NCBI GenBank assembly: GCA_025618425.1
Contig: CM046833.1
Location: forward strand, 2,841,672 to 2,905,671
Direction: 5' to 3'
DNA length: 64,000 bases
DNA from: Heliocidaris tuberculata
Taxonomy: Eukaryota > Echinodermata > Echinoidea > Camarodonta > Echinometridae
Of this stretch, positions 10,525 to 21,299 are shown one piece after another (the first letter of the stretch is position 1; each line of letters starts with the position of its first letter). The notes below the pieces were generated by a model that did not search any database, was not told the DNA's origin, and saw only the letters and a list, made by a program, of their open reading frames with translations. The position numbers and the translations under genes were made by a program.

Positions 10525-11870
10525 CGCCATAGGTATAACACGTGAAAAGATGTCTCATTTTTTCTTGATATTTCATATCTTACTCTATCTTTTTCAAGTC
10601 TGATTTCTGCATGAGAGAAAGGATGGATAGTTTAAAAAACATTTCTTGAACCTTTATTATCAATAAATGCCACTATGAATCCCCGGGATCATACCTGCTT
10701 TTTGACATAATCGTCTGCCATAGGGTTAACACGTGAAAACATGGATTTTAAGAATGATTATAGTTCCTCTGGTATTTCCTTGAATTTCATGTAAATGTGG
10801 CTTACATGTAATTTGAGACTCTGAAAAAGATTAATGATGGCTCAAAAAGTGGAAGGGACCCCACATAAATCCCCGGGAATATGCATGCTTTTGGCCTTCC
10901 AGCTCCCATAGGTTAACACGCAAAAACAGGGATTTTTAAATGATTATAATTCCCCCAGAATTAGATTAAAATTTTGAAAAATGTGACTTAAATAAAATTT
11001 AAAGCTCTGAAAATGTATGATTAAGTCTCAACTAGTCGAACAGACCCCGCATAAATCCCAGGGAATATGCATGCTTTTGACCCCCAAAAAGTCTCGCCTG
11101 CCATAGGTTTACACGCGAAAACAAGGAATTTTAGGATGATTATAATTCCCATAGTTTTTATTTGAAAATATAAAAACTGTGATTTACATGTAATTTGAGG
11201 CTTTGAACAAGTTTACTGAAGGCTCAAAAAATTGAAAAAACCCCACATAAATCCCGGGGAATATGCATGCTTTTGACCAAAACAGTCTCGCCTGCCATAG
11301 GTTTACACGCGAAAACAATGAATATTAGGATAATTATAATTCCCATAGTTTTTATTTGAAAATATAAAAACTGTGATTTACATGAAATTTAAAGCTCTGA
11401 AAATGTATAATTAAGGCTCAATGAGTCCAGTAAACCCCCCATAAATCCCCGGGAATATGCATGCTTTTGGCCTTCCAGCTCCCATAGGTTAACACATGAA
11501 AAGAGGGATTTTGAAATGATTTTAATTCCCCTAGTATTTATTTGAAATTATGAAAAATGTAATTTACATGAAATTTAAAGCTCTGAAAGTGTATAATTAA
11601 GGCTCAATGAGTCCAGTCAACCCCCCATAAATCCCCGGGAATATGCATGCTTTTGGCCTTCCAGCTCTATAGGTTAACACATGAAAAGAGGGATTTTGAA
11701 ATGACTTTAATTCCCCTAGTATTTATTTGAAATTATGAAAAATGTAATTTACATGAAATTTAAAGCTCTGAAAGTGTATAATTAAGGCTCGATGAGTCAT
11801 TTAAACCCCGCATAAATCCCCGGGAATATGCATGCTTTTGACCAAAAAAAATAATTTGTCATATAACACG
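10525..11870. repeat. ~190-bp satellite, about eight units
   Basis: Head-to-tail units of 185-195 bp anchored on CCATAGGTTAACACGTGAAAA, seen near 10530, 10717, 10909, 11101, 11296, 11482, 11667 and 11860. Each also carries ATTATAATTCCC, AAAGCTCTGAAA, CATAAATCCC(C)GGG and AATATGCATGCTTTT. The units near 11482 and 11667 are the most alike. Flanks at ~10300 and ~11960 both contain AGCAGACGA, so the array may sit inside a larger element. No frame spans it. Confidence 0.85.
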
Positions 11871-12435
11871 TGAAACCGTTTGTTGTTATTGATGACGTAA
11901 TGTGGGCGTGTATTATCGATCACGTGAGATCACGACATCCAATGAGATCGTGCGCTAGCAGACGACCATGTAGCAGACGTAGGTCCGCCCGCCCAGGGGC
12001 CCAGCCTAGCCGGTATTAGAAGAAACTCTCACTAAATTCCAGTTCACTATTATATTTCTAATGTACCAGAGGCAAAATTGAATGTATTAAATTCATAAAT
12101 TCATATAATCAATGTTCTACCACCGAATTACGCTTAGCCAAAATGACTGATGTGAGATCATGCAATCATGAAATAGCTGAGCTGAATAGCGACCGACAAG
12201 GTGTATAGCTCTAGCTAGGCTAGGTCTACCCCTCTGCGATCCCGATCGAGGTGGTGACGTTGCCGATAGAACTCTTTCAGTTTGCCAAAGGTGTTCTCCT
12301 CAAACTTCGCTCATCAAAGGTTTTTACTTGCTGATCGTCGTTTACTTTGGCTTCAGCCAACGAGACCGACAATGTAGTGGGATGGGGGCTTCTGAACCCT
12401 ATTATGGATATGAGTCTGACACTGACAGTCCATGA

Positions 12436-12458
12436 CAGGGGCGAATGCAGGATGTAGT

Positions 12459-12489
<31 letters not shown>

Positions 12490-12797
12490 CACAAATGCAG
12501 GGCTGTCAACTTTTTGGAACTGCTAGAAGGGAGATTCGTATTTTTTCTTCTCCCAATTCCTCCAAAAGTTGCTCCGTGGGGGGGGGGGGGGGAGGAGGAG
12601 AATTTTTTTCGCCAGTCCTCGAAAAGTTGCTCAGTTAGGGGGGGGGGGGGAGAGGGGTGATCTTCTCGCCGGCCCTCCAAAACAAAAAACAAACAAACAA
12701 AAAAAAGGGCCCGGGGGACAATGATGTATGACTTTCTTTTAAAAAGGGGAGGGGGCATGGGCCGGGATTGCGCCCCCCCCCCCTAAATCCGCCACTC
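12436..12797. mobile_element. hAT-like MITE, CAGGGGCG...CGCCACTC
   Basis: Starts CAGGGGCGAATGCAGG, ends AAATCCGCCACTC, flanked by GTCCATGA / GTCCATGC (7 of 8). Its interior (AACTGCTAGAAGGGAGATTCGTATTTT, given here as 12517-12543, then G runs and CAAAAGTTGCTC) is shared with 16560-16850 and 33864-34150. Confidence 0.75.
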
Positions 12798-12989
12798 GTC
12801 CATGCCCAGACTGTCACGTCAGTCTTGCGGGGTGGGCTTTTTACAAGTTTTCTCGGAGGGTTAATAGACCAACATTGTTAGCCTTGTAGGCTCCCAAACT
12901 AATGGTGCTCTATCCGGTATTATTTACATTTTAGGCCAGAGTCCGTGTATACCTGTAGTTTGTAGTTCAAAAGAATGTAATTCCTATTC

Positions 12990-13147
12990 CAGGGGCGGAT
13001 CCAGGATTTTGTAGAGGAGGGGGCACAGAGCCGAAAAGTACACAATTAAAGAGGCATTTTTTTTATTGTGTACTTAAGGTATGCCAGTTGGGTTCCAAAA
13101 AGGGGGCGCGGTCGATTCGCCCCCCCCCCCCCATGGATCAGCGCCTG
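12990..13147. mobile_element. hAT-like MITE, short copy
   Basis: CAGGGGCGGATCCAGG start and GGATCAGCGCCTG end with CTATTC on both sides. It is an internally deleted relative of the elements at 12436 and 33864. Confidence 0.65.
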
Positions 13148-13571
13148 CTATTCTGTCATGGATGTGAAGAATGGGATTGCATGGTGTTGGTGGTCGATCT
13201 CATTAAATTGAACCATTGAAGGGGGGAAAAAACAAGAGATCATTATTTTGTCCTCATTTCTATTGGAGTCATTTTTATAGATCGGTTGTAAGAGAGAATA
13301 AGAGAATAAGAGATTATTAGAAAATGAAAGCCTGTGAGAGGGGGAGAAAGAAAGAGAGACAGACAGACAGACAAAGGGGGCTGGGGCAAAAGGAATGGGA
13401 TATTCCTACAAAGACAGAATAGGACTGGTAATAAATAAATTATATCATCAGCTGCTATTGTTGGTTACTAGTTAATTCAATTCAAAATAGCCCTATACTG
13501 TTTTCTTCGCCTGTCGTCTCAAACTGCTACAGCAGAATGTTACAAATAACTTACTGTAAGTTATTTATATT

Positions 13572-13815
13572 GGTGGAGTATCCAGGAATGCAGGGGAGGG
13601 GGGGGGGGGCTCACAGCAGACGAACAAAAAATCATCAGATGCTGTCTATTCTGAATTTTCAGACAAGCAAGGAAAAAAAAGTCACATTTTTCATGTTCCT
13701 TCTGTGCCGGGGGGGGGGGGGGGAGGGGGGCACACAATTCCTTTCATTCGATGTGTAAATATAAGATATGTCAGATTTAGTTTTGGCTGGCACGTGCATT
13801 CCTGGATACGGCACC
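13572..13815. mobile_element. Foldback element, GTATCCAGGAATGCA termini
   Basis: GTATCCAGGAATGCA at 13578 and its exact inverse TGCATTCCTGGATAC ending at 13809, with long G runs inside. A further CTTGGATACGCCACT follows at 13834-13848, suggesting a nested or larger hAT-like unit. Confidence 0.6.
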
Positions 13816-13849
13816 AATAAAAAAAAAGAGAATCTTGGATACGCCACTC

Positions 13850-15390
13850 TTAATTAATCTTTGTATTTACGGAATTGCTCGCACGCAATCTCATTTTAAT
13901 AAAGCCTTTTCTGTCTTGATTTTAACATAAGGCCATAGATTTACATTATACGTCTATAATCCCTAAAATTTACATAAATCATGATATCAAATGAAATATT
14001 CTGTTTTAGAAAAAAAAAGATAGCATTTTATTTATTTAATTATTTTTATTTTATTTTTTTACTTTTCTCGACATTCACGTCAGATATCGCAGTGTTTGCT
14101 CATATAGAGCTTAATATCAGGGAACATGCTTGGACCATTCCCCCCCCCCCCCAATCACATAAATATTAATAGAAATTTCACAGCAAATAACTTTAACAAA
14201 AATACAAACATCTCTCCTATAGCTCCCCCTCCCAACTCTCTCCCTCTCCTCCATGGTGCAGTTAGAGTATGTTGATTCCTATCTGTTTTGGGACATAAGT
14301 TTATATTTGAAGGGAGAATATCAAGATTATGCCCTTTACGGCTTTACCAAAAGCGATGTACAGAAAAAGAAGAAAAAAATAAAGGAAATAAAAAATACAA
14401 ACATCTTGATAAAGACTATAATCTTCCCTCTCGGCCGATCGACATGTACCACAATATACGCGTGCTGTATTTCGGGACTGAGCACTCTTCGTATTTAAAC
14501 TCTTTGCTCTAAACCCCGTGCATGGGTTTATTTGGATGGAAAATGAAGCATTACAAGAATAAAGGAATCAGTTGCTTGTAAACAAAATACGCCATTTCAT
14601 TCACAGCTGCATACACCGCTGGACGTTCGGCGTTGAATGAGGGATAAATACCGTCCTTGCAATCATTCAGCGGGCTTTTCAATTTGAAAGTGTGGTTTCT
14701 TTGATTGTTCATTAACCCTCATCCTATATATTTACAAACAAAAGATTTCAGTAATCAGAATCTGTTTCATTCCCATTTTAGAATGGTGTGAAATATGGGC
14801 ACGTTTGAATACACTAAATTCTTTATAATTTGAGAAATAACTGCACTGCACTTATGTTCATTCTTTATGGGACGTCGTCTGCTCGGACAGGATTGTTCCC
14901 TTTATTGACGTCATTGAAACATTGTTATTTTTTTGGCGAAGCGCTTGTATATCGCAGATGCTGGGAGGTAGTTTTATTTGTATTATTGTTTAATTACCTG
15001 ATATGTAGTTGACTTTAAACTGATACGATTGCTATCTGTTAACTTGCCAGTTTCTAGTGATACATTATTTATCATATTTGTGATTTTCTTTGAATGTGTA
15101 CTTTAAGTCTTTAAAAAAGGGGCCCCTCATAAAATGTTTGCCTCCGCATCTCCGACCAACTTGGGCTACATAAGGGGTATTAAGCGGGGGTGGGGTAGGT
15201 TATTCGTGGCATGGCAGTTATTTCGCAAGGGTATTTTTCACTCAGTAAAAAGCAAAAATACATTTGGTTAACTAAAATCATATTAAATGAGGATTGGTAT
15301 CAGAAGAAATAACCGTTTGATTGTTTTTGACGGTTTACTTTAACCTGTACCTGATTACTAAGAAAGCATGCATGTGTTCGCTGCTTGCAG
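13850..15390. other. Intergenic, no gene seen
   Basis: AT-rich sequence with a C run near 14141-14152 and several short frames lacking splice signals or recognisable motifs. Confidence 0.55.
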
Positions 15391-15394
15391 ATAA

Positions 15395-15835
15395 GCAGCT
15401 AGGGGACCGACGGCCTTAAGTCCTCCCGAGGGACTTGGTAATGAGGATTATGTCAATACCAAAGGGCAGTGTATCATATCCACTTGGTTTCGAACCTGGA
15501 TCCTCCCAGTTACGATACCACGGGGTAACCTCGCTAGTCATAAGGACCGCTATTCATAAGGACCACTTATTCATAAGGACCGCTATCCATATAACGCGTG
15601 ACTAAATGAATAGCGGTTTTGTATGAATAGCGGTTCTTATGAATAGCGAGCAAACCATAGTCAAATTACCTCGCTATTCATAAGTACCTCCGTTCATAAG
15701 GACCACTATTCATAACAGTTCATAAGGACCGCTATTCATAATGCGTGTTAAATGAATAGCAGTTTTCTATGAATAGCGATCCTTATGAATAGCGGACCCG
15801 GATACCACTGCTCTACCACTAAGCCATCGCGCCTC
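15395..15835 (-). mobile_element. tRNA-derived SINE remnant, interrupted
   Basis: On the minus strand the sequence reads TGGCTTAGTGG (A-box-like, 15823-15833 region) and, across the insertion at 15522-15800, GGTTCGAAACC (B-box, about 15486-15496). This is the internal promoter pair of tRNA-derived SINEs. It is not a functional tRNA because the cloverleaf is not closed and the copy is split. Confidence 0.6.
15522..15800. mobile_element. Foldback element made of TTCATAAGGACCGCTA motifs, inside the SINE
   Basis: A 279-bp insertion flanked by perfect 8-bp GATACCAC duplications (15514-15521 and 15801-15808). It consists of repeated CTATTCATAAGGACCG and the inverse CGGTCCTTATGAATAG-type motifs in two successive hairpin modules (about 15531-15655 and 15672-15795), each with direct copies then inverted copies. 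Confidence 0.8.
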
Positions 15836-15854
15836 CTCCTAACAGTTAAGGCTT

Positions 15855-16010
15855 AGTCTGATTCTAGGACAACTACCCATTAGACAATTACCCCCTAAGA
15901 CGATTAGACTACCCCCCCCCGACAATTACGGGCCCCAGGACAAGTACCCTCAGGACAACCCCCCCCCCCGCACAATTACCCCCTGGAACAAATACTACGA
16001 GGTGCCCCAA
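15855..16010. repeat. Degenerate GACAATTACCCCC tandem array (left arm)
   Basis: Six or so degenerate units such as AGACAATTACCCCC and AGGACAAGTACCC. Its inverse, GGGGTAATTGTCC, repeats at 17505-17660, so the two arrays may be the arms of one ~1.8-kb element. Confidence 0.55.
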
Positions 16011-16079
16011 ACACAGCTTCCCTGCCCCCCCCCCTACCCCCAATCTTAAAACGTGCAAGGGGATGGAGGCATGCACAGA

Positions 16080-16376
16080 AGTGGCAGATCCAGGAATTTG
16101 AAATAGGGGGGGGGGCACCAGCGGCGAGGGAGGGTGTGGGAGGGGGGTATCCCCCCTCCCACGGTAAGGACTTCTTCAAAAAATCATGTGCGAAAGTCAC
16201 ATTTTAAAAGCACTTGTAGAGGAAAGGCTCTAACTCAACCATTTTCTGTAAATGATCAATGACATACCGGAAATGGGCTGTTTGTAAGGAAAATTAAATA
16301 CCTTTAAAAAAATCACAGAACAGAAAAATTATATAGGGGGCTCACGTCCTTGGCGCCCCTGCTTAGATCCGCCACT
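16080..16376. mobile_element. hAT-like MITE, AGTGGCAGATCCAGG termini
   Basis: AGTGGCAGATCCAGG at the left and GATCCGCCACT at the right form imperfect inverted ends; ACAGA / ACACAG flanks hint at a decayed duplication. Contains G and C runs. Confidence 0.6.
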
Positions 16377-16559
16377 ACACAGTGCCCCCACATTTTCAAG
16401 TACCCCATGCCTTTTTTTTTTTTTTTCTTCTTCTTCTTAGAACTTCTGATAACTGCAGCTTTTAACCTTTGCCTGCATTATCGCATACAAAATTTAAAGT
16501 TCTCGAAATAGAGATATAAAGAGTTCAACCCTGTCAGCCCCGAAAAACATGGTCCTGAG

Positions 16560-16850
16560 TAGTGGCGTAACTGGAACTTGGTGTCAAGAGGGGCAAAACT
16601 TCGGAGGAAATGGTGAGCGGAAACTTTGGGGAACTGCTTGGAGGGAGTTTCGTATTTTTTTTTTTCAGCTTCTCGCAAGCCCTCAGAAAGTCGCTCAGTG
16701 GGGGGGGGGGTATCAGATTTTATGGGGTCCAGTTTTTCTGCATAATTCTCTGACAAGCAAAAAAAAGAAGAAAAAAAAGGTTATCAGTAAGCTGTCAGGG
16801 GGGCAGTCTGCCCTTTTATCCCCCCCCCCCCCCTTTGGGTACGCTATAGT
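16560..16850. mobile_element. hAT-like MITE with GGTCCTGAG duplication
   Basis: A 291-bp element starting TAGTGGCGTAAC and ending TACGCTATAGT, flanked by the perfect 9-bp string GGTCCTGAG (16551-16559, 16851-16859), of which 8 bp would be the target duplication. Interior related to 12436-12797 and 33864-34150. Confidence 0.8.
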
Positions 16851-17042
16851 GGTCCTGAGAACAAATATACGTCAGTTTCATAATTTTTCAATATTACCAA
16901 ATCAAAAAACACCTCAGAGATCACAAAGTTGACTCATTTTAAAATGTTATTGCTTAAGAGTCATTTTCAGGAACTTTTGAAAAAGTTGATCGTATTCTTC
17001 GCGCGACGAAAACATGACCACAAACTTGTTTTGAAAAATCAA

Positions 17043-17178
17043 TTAGAAAGCTAATGAATATTCAATAGCAAACAAGCCAATCGCAGAAACGCAATCTGAT
17101 CAAACCTCTCCTAATGAAAAAAAATTCATCAGATAGCTAATGAGTATTCACTAGCAAATAAGCCAATCACAGAAACTG
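17043..17178. repeat. Direct repeat, two ~48-bp copies
   Basis: AGCTAATGAATATTCAATAG ... AGCCAATCGCAGAAAC recurs about 87 bp later as AGCTAATGAGTATTCACTAG ... AGCCAATCACAGAAAC. Confidence 0.75.
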
Positions 17179-17504
17179 TCTCATGAAAAAGCCCCGTGTA
17201 CAAAATGAATGGCAAAAAAGTGTGTCAGAAAAAGTGTGTCACCAAATGGAAACATCCACTTACTTGTCATTAGAAAGGGACACCTATCAGAAGTAAAAAG
17301 GGCACTTATCAGAAGAATAGAAAGGAAGCACGTACTTTTGGGGTTACTTGAAAATTTGGGAGCACAGTTTCCAGCCCCGGGCGCCTCTGTCCCCGCCCCC
17401 CCCCCCCCCTCGATCTCTGTCCTTCAGATAAGGGAGGCTGTACTGCCTTGGGGGTATACCTGCTTGGGGCTAGTGTGCTGGGGATAACTTTCCGATGGTA
17501 ATCC

Positions 17505-17660
17505 CCCGGGGTAATCCATGAGGCTAATTGTCCAAGGGCCGGGCTATATCGTTGATCCTGGGGAGGGGGGGGGGGGGGGGGGGGGTAATTGTCCTGTGGG
17601 TATAATCGGGTAATTGTCCGGGGTAGACTCTAATTGCAGTTGTCCGGACAGGACAAATAT
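17505..17660. repeat. Degenerate GGGTAATTGTCC array (right arm)
   Basis: Inverse counterpart of 15855-16010, with a long pure G run near 17562-17585. Confidence 0.5.
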
Positions 17661-17889
17661 GTATCAGGTTATTCGAAATAATATTAGCAATTGCAATTGG
17701 TTGTAGAGTTATTCGAAAAAATAGTATTTAGCAATTGTAATTGGTTGTTGGCTCTCGATCGATATCTGTACGTACGGTGCACGTGTGCACGCGCACGGAT
17801 CTGTGGCCGTCGGATCAGCTGTTTAACGCTGGGGGACATGAATGTTAATTAAGGTAGATTTTTAATCTTTTGTTTTGTAAAAATTACAG

Positions 17890-18198
17890 TTTGTGGAATA
17901 TCCAGTTTGTTTTGAGTGGTTGCCTATTTTGGCTTCTAAACTGGTGGATTTCTGGTGTGAAGTGAGCATTGTTGTATGCAGTGAGCAAAGTAAAGTTTAT
18001 TTCGTGCCCCACGTGCTCATTTTCATGTTGTTGTTAGCGCTAAGATCTGCTGCCCCGAGTGTGCACAGTTTTGAAGTAGCATTGGATAGGTGCTGGAAAA
18101 GTGAGCCGATTAAGTACGACTATGAGTCGCCTGCACCAGGAAATGATCCGGCCATCTTAAAAAGGAAGAAGAACTTGGAACTGAATACAGAGGCCTAG
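17890..18198 (+). pseudogene. Probable LINE C-terminal fragment
   Basis: A 101-codon open frame whose end (SVHSFEVALDRCWK, then KYDYES) resembles the NSFKARLDKFW tail of the LINE at 19535-21292. The first ~55 residues are not recognised. I treat it as retrotransposon debris and not as a host gene. Confidence 0.4.
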
Positions 18199-18236
18199 TG
18201 CCTGCGCCTGCGTTCAGTATCTTCCCTAGTATCCCT

Positions 18237-18560
18237 AACTCCAGGGAGCTCGAACGCATTCGCAATGCGCATGCGCTGAATTGCATGCGCACCGTGAATA
18301 CGAGTCATTTGCATCGACGATACAACACGGGGAAAGATCGGCTCGGAGAGGAAATTTATCTTTTTTTCATCGAAATGATCGTCAAATCGTGAAATCTGAA
18401 AGCCTACTGCATATATAAAGTAATTATCCTCACATGTAAGTACAAATTTTCATCTTACCTTCAAAAACTAACGAATGAATTTAACCAAACTCATGGCGAT
18501 GCAGACGTCGGTTATTTGTACCTGGAGCTCGAACGCTACGCGTTCGAGCTCCCTGGAGTT
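18237..18560. mobile_element. Foldback element, ACTCCAGGGAGCTCGAACGC termini
   Basis: ACTCCAGGGAGCTCGAACGC at the left and the exact inverse GCGTTCGAGCTCCCTGGAGT at the right. AGTATCCCTA precedes and AGTATCTCTA follows, suggesting a target duplication. Confidence 0.75.
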
Positions 18561-18836
18561 ATAGTATCTCTAGCCGGTATCTGATTCTGAGATACTCGCG
18601 TTTTGTTTTGGCTAAACAGTCGGGTCGCGGCGCGGCGCGGCGCAGCTCGCTCGTCGATCTCTGATGTAACTTATACGGGTTGTTTGTTAAAATCTTTAAC
18701 CATTTGTTTTTCATGTTGATCAGTTTATTTTATACAATACAGTGGAAACTTGCTATAGTATAGAGCTCCGATTTACGAGATTCCTGAGTCTGAGTGATTT
18801 AACATTTTGTATTTTTATTTTTAGTAAGGACCACTC

Positions 18837-19480
18837 ACACTTCAAGTTCAAGTTCAAGTTTATTTATCTTTCTTCAGGATACGTAAGATAAATATGACCA
18901 AAAAAATGATACATGTATGAGAAAATAGCTACATAGTAAATAAAAACGATGATTTAACAACCTAACAGGAAGAGAGTATGTAACATGAAGAAAGATGAGA
19001 GACCTAGGAAAGCATAGCTTGTGAAATAAGGTCCCTCTCAAGGCGATTGCATGATAATTAATTTTCAAATTATTAGTAATATGGCTATTAAACGACTAAT
19101 TCTACAAAAAAATATTCTACTTAAATGTAATAAATGCATTGTATTACATATGCTTATGATATCTATAAAAAAAAAGAGAAGAAAGTTATATGTACAAAGG
19201 GGAAAGATAATTACATGACAAGATACATTTGAGAAAGGAAAAGAGAAGAGGGAAAGGAAAAATCATTGGGACAGAAACACACATTCACAAGACAAAAACA
19301 AACAGGAAAGTAGTTGACTATGTACAGCAGTACATAATTAAAACCATTAACCTACCATTCTTGTGTTTTATCATGAGATTTCTCATTTAGAACAAAATGC
19401 ATGTAAATTCTACTTTCAAGCCACACTTATGAGAGGTTATTTCCAATAACCTAGCATTCTTAACGTTCATACCATGAGCA
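18837..19480 (-). mobile_element. LINE 3' end, minus orientation
   Basis: Starts with tandem TTCAAG units followed by TTTATTTATCTTTCTTCAGG, the inverse of a LINE 3' tail ending in ...AAATAAACTTGAACTTGAA. The body is AT-rich 3' UTR without clear coding sequence. Confidence 0.5.
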
Positions 19481-19534
19481 ATTGCCTCCCATAGCAAGTG
19501 TGTGATATCTTGGACATATTATATGGGCAGGAGA

Positions 19535-21292
19535 GGGGCAAGATCACCTACCAAAAACAGCCTGAAAATTTCACTTGATCAAGATGATAAAGATTCTATC
19601 GAAGGAACTGGCATGAAATTAGATATTCTATCATTGCCAGAAGTAGTGACCAGCATTGTTCGGATATATGCAGATGACACAAAGATCTTCAGAGAAATAA
19701 GAACTAATGCTGATTGCGATATCATCCAAGATGACTTAGACATGTTGATAAAATGGTCTGAGAAATGGCAACTCCGGTTCAATGTGGCAAAATGCAAATT
19801 CTTGCATATTGGTAAAAACAGCTTGCACTATACGTACAATCTCAATGGAACTGCCTTGCAAGAAGTCTCAGAAGAGCGGGACCTGGGGGGTCATCATGGA
19901 TGCTGAGCTCAAGTTTCATGCCCACGTTGCCTCTGCAATATTAAAAGCCAGCCGTATATTAGCTGTAATTAAACGTACTTTCGTCTACAAGGATAGAGAC
20001 ATCATCACCAGATTACACAAGGCTCTTGTAAGACCAATCCTTGAATATGGAAATGCAGTCTGGCACCCAAGATACATATCTGGGGGGTGATTCACTAACA
20101 GCTAAAATTAATCACAAATAAGAAAAAATCAATTTTAGGAACAATATCCATCCTAAGAGCGATATCGCTTTTAGTGACTGATTCACTAAGGTATTTGGGA
20201 TTGATTCCAGCCTCTGAATTGATTTTAAGGTTGGGAGTGATCCGGATCGCTCCCAAACAATCACAAACGGCCACTCCACTGCATGCCCGCCCACCCCAAC
20301 CCGGGCGCGGCTACGCCGTTCCTGCCTGCGCTGCACGCCCATGGCCCCTAGCCATAGCCCCTAGCCCTGTGTTTTGTGCAATCGATGCGTGCGCGCAATT
20401 AATGCAGTAGCTAGGTAACGCGCACTAGCTACGCGCTAAGTAGAGAATTAGGTCGGGTGACTGAGGGGCGGTGACTGAAATTTGAGTACGTCGATTGGTT
20501 GGAATGAGTGCGCTCGTAAATATTCATTAGCGCTCATATATATTCATGATAAAATTGATTCCATCCTAAAAGCGATTTAGTGAATCAATAAGGTGGAATT
20601 AATTTTAAGCTGGGAATGAAATCAATCCCGAAAATTGATTTTAGGAATGATATCGATCCCAGTTAGTGAATCACCCCCCAGACCTCAAGGAAATTGAAAA
20701 GGTTCAGAGACGTGCAACAAAGCTTATTCCATCTGTGGCTGCCTTGAACTATGGGAGCAGACTTCGAGCATTAAATCTGCCATCTCTCCAGTACAGAATG
20801 AGGAGAGGAGACATGATCCAGACTTATAAGATAATCCATGGTATTGACAAGGTGAACAAGGATATGTTCTTCTCAGCTGTCACTGTTGAGGCAACACGAG
20901 GTCACCCATTCATACTGTTTCAGAAGAGGAGCAGATAATGCAGATTGGATGTGAGAGCAAATGCTTTCGGACTTAGAGTGGTGAGTGACTGGAACTCCCT
21001 ACCAACCGAGGTTGTCAATGTCACATCTGTAAACTCTTTTAAAGCCAGGCTAGACAAGTTCTGGAGTGATCAACAGTATTCACATCCTTGGGCAGATTAG
21101 ACCACAGTCACCACACCTGTTTTAAGTAATGTACCTCTGACACACTGACACTGTCACACTGCAATATCATCAGGAACTCACTAATAATTATACGAGAAGA
21201 CATGTACTGGATGACAGATAGACCTGGAAACTCGACTGCAGACTTCTGCATATTTCCAGTACATCCGGTAATAAGGTAATAAGGTAATAAAA
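19535..21292 (+). pseudogene. Non-LTR retrotransposon reverse transcriptase, broken
   Basis: Encodes the C-terminal half of a CR1/L2-like reverse transcriptase: VRIYADDTKIF (the YADD catalytic motif, 19660s), a WQLRFNVAKCKFLHIG strand (NxxKC), LGVIMDAELKFHAHV, RPILEYGNAVWHPRY, IEKVQRRATKLIPS, and a terminal WNSLPTEVVN-VNSFKARLDKFW. Breaks seen: a frameshift at the G run near 19887-19892, a 600-bp MITE insertion (20081-20680) and an in-frame stop near 20936. The 3' end is three GGTAATAA units (21270-21292). The 5' half is missing. Dead copy. Confidence 0.88.
20081..20680. mobile_element. MITE inserted in LINE, TGGGGGGTGATTCACTAAC termini
   Basis: Perfect 19-bp inverted ends TGGGGGGTGATTCACTAAC / GTTAGTGAATCACCCCCCA, extendable to 21 bp with TC/GA. 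Internal GATTCACTAA and ATTGATTTTAGG motifs repeat in both orientations. Removing it rejoins the reverse transcriptase frame (WHPRYIS with DLKEIEKVQ). No clear target duplication. Confidence 0.88.
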
Positions 21293-21299
21293 TGTAGAA

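Noticed and set aside
10525..11870. CRISPR-like array
   Set aside because: Units are ~190 bp, fully repetitive with no unique spacers, in a eukaryotic context.
15485..15835. A tRNA gene on the minus strand
   Set aside because: A- and B-box motifs are present, but the intervening insertion, missing acceptor-stem pairing and SINE-like body rule it out.
17893..18198. A 101-codon frame as a novel small membrane protein
   Set aside because: The end resembles a LINE tail, and the hydrophobic part has no start context or splice support.
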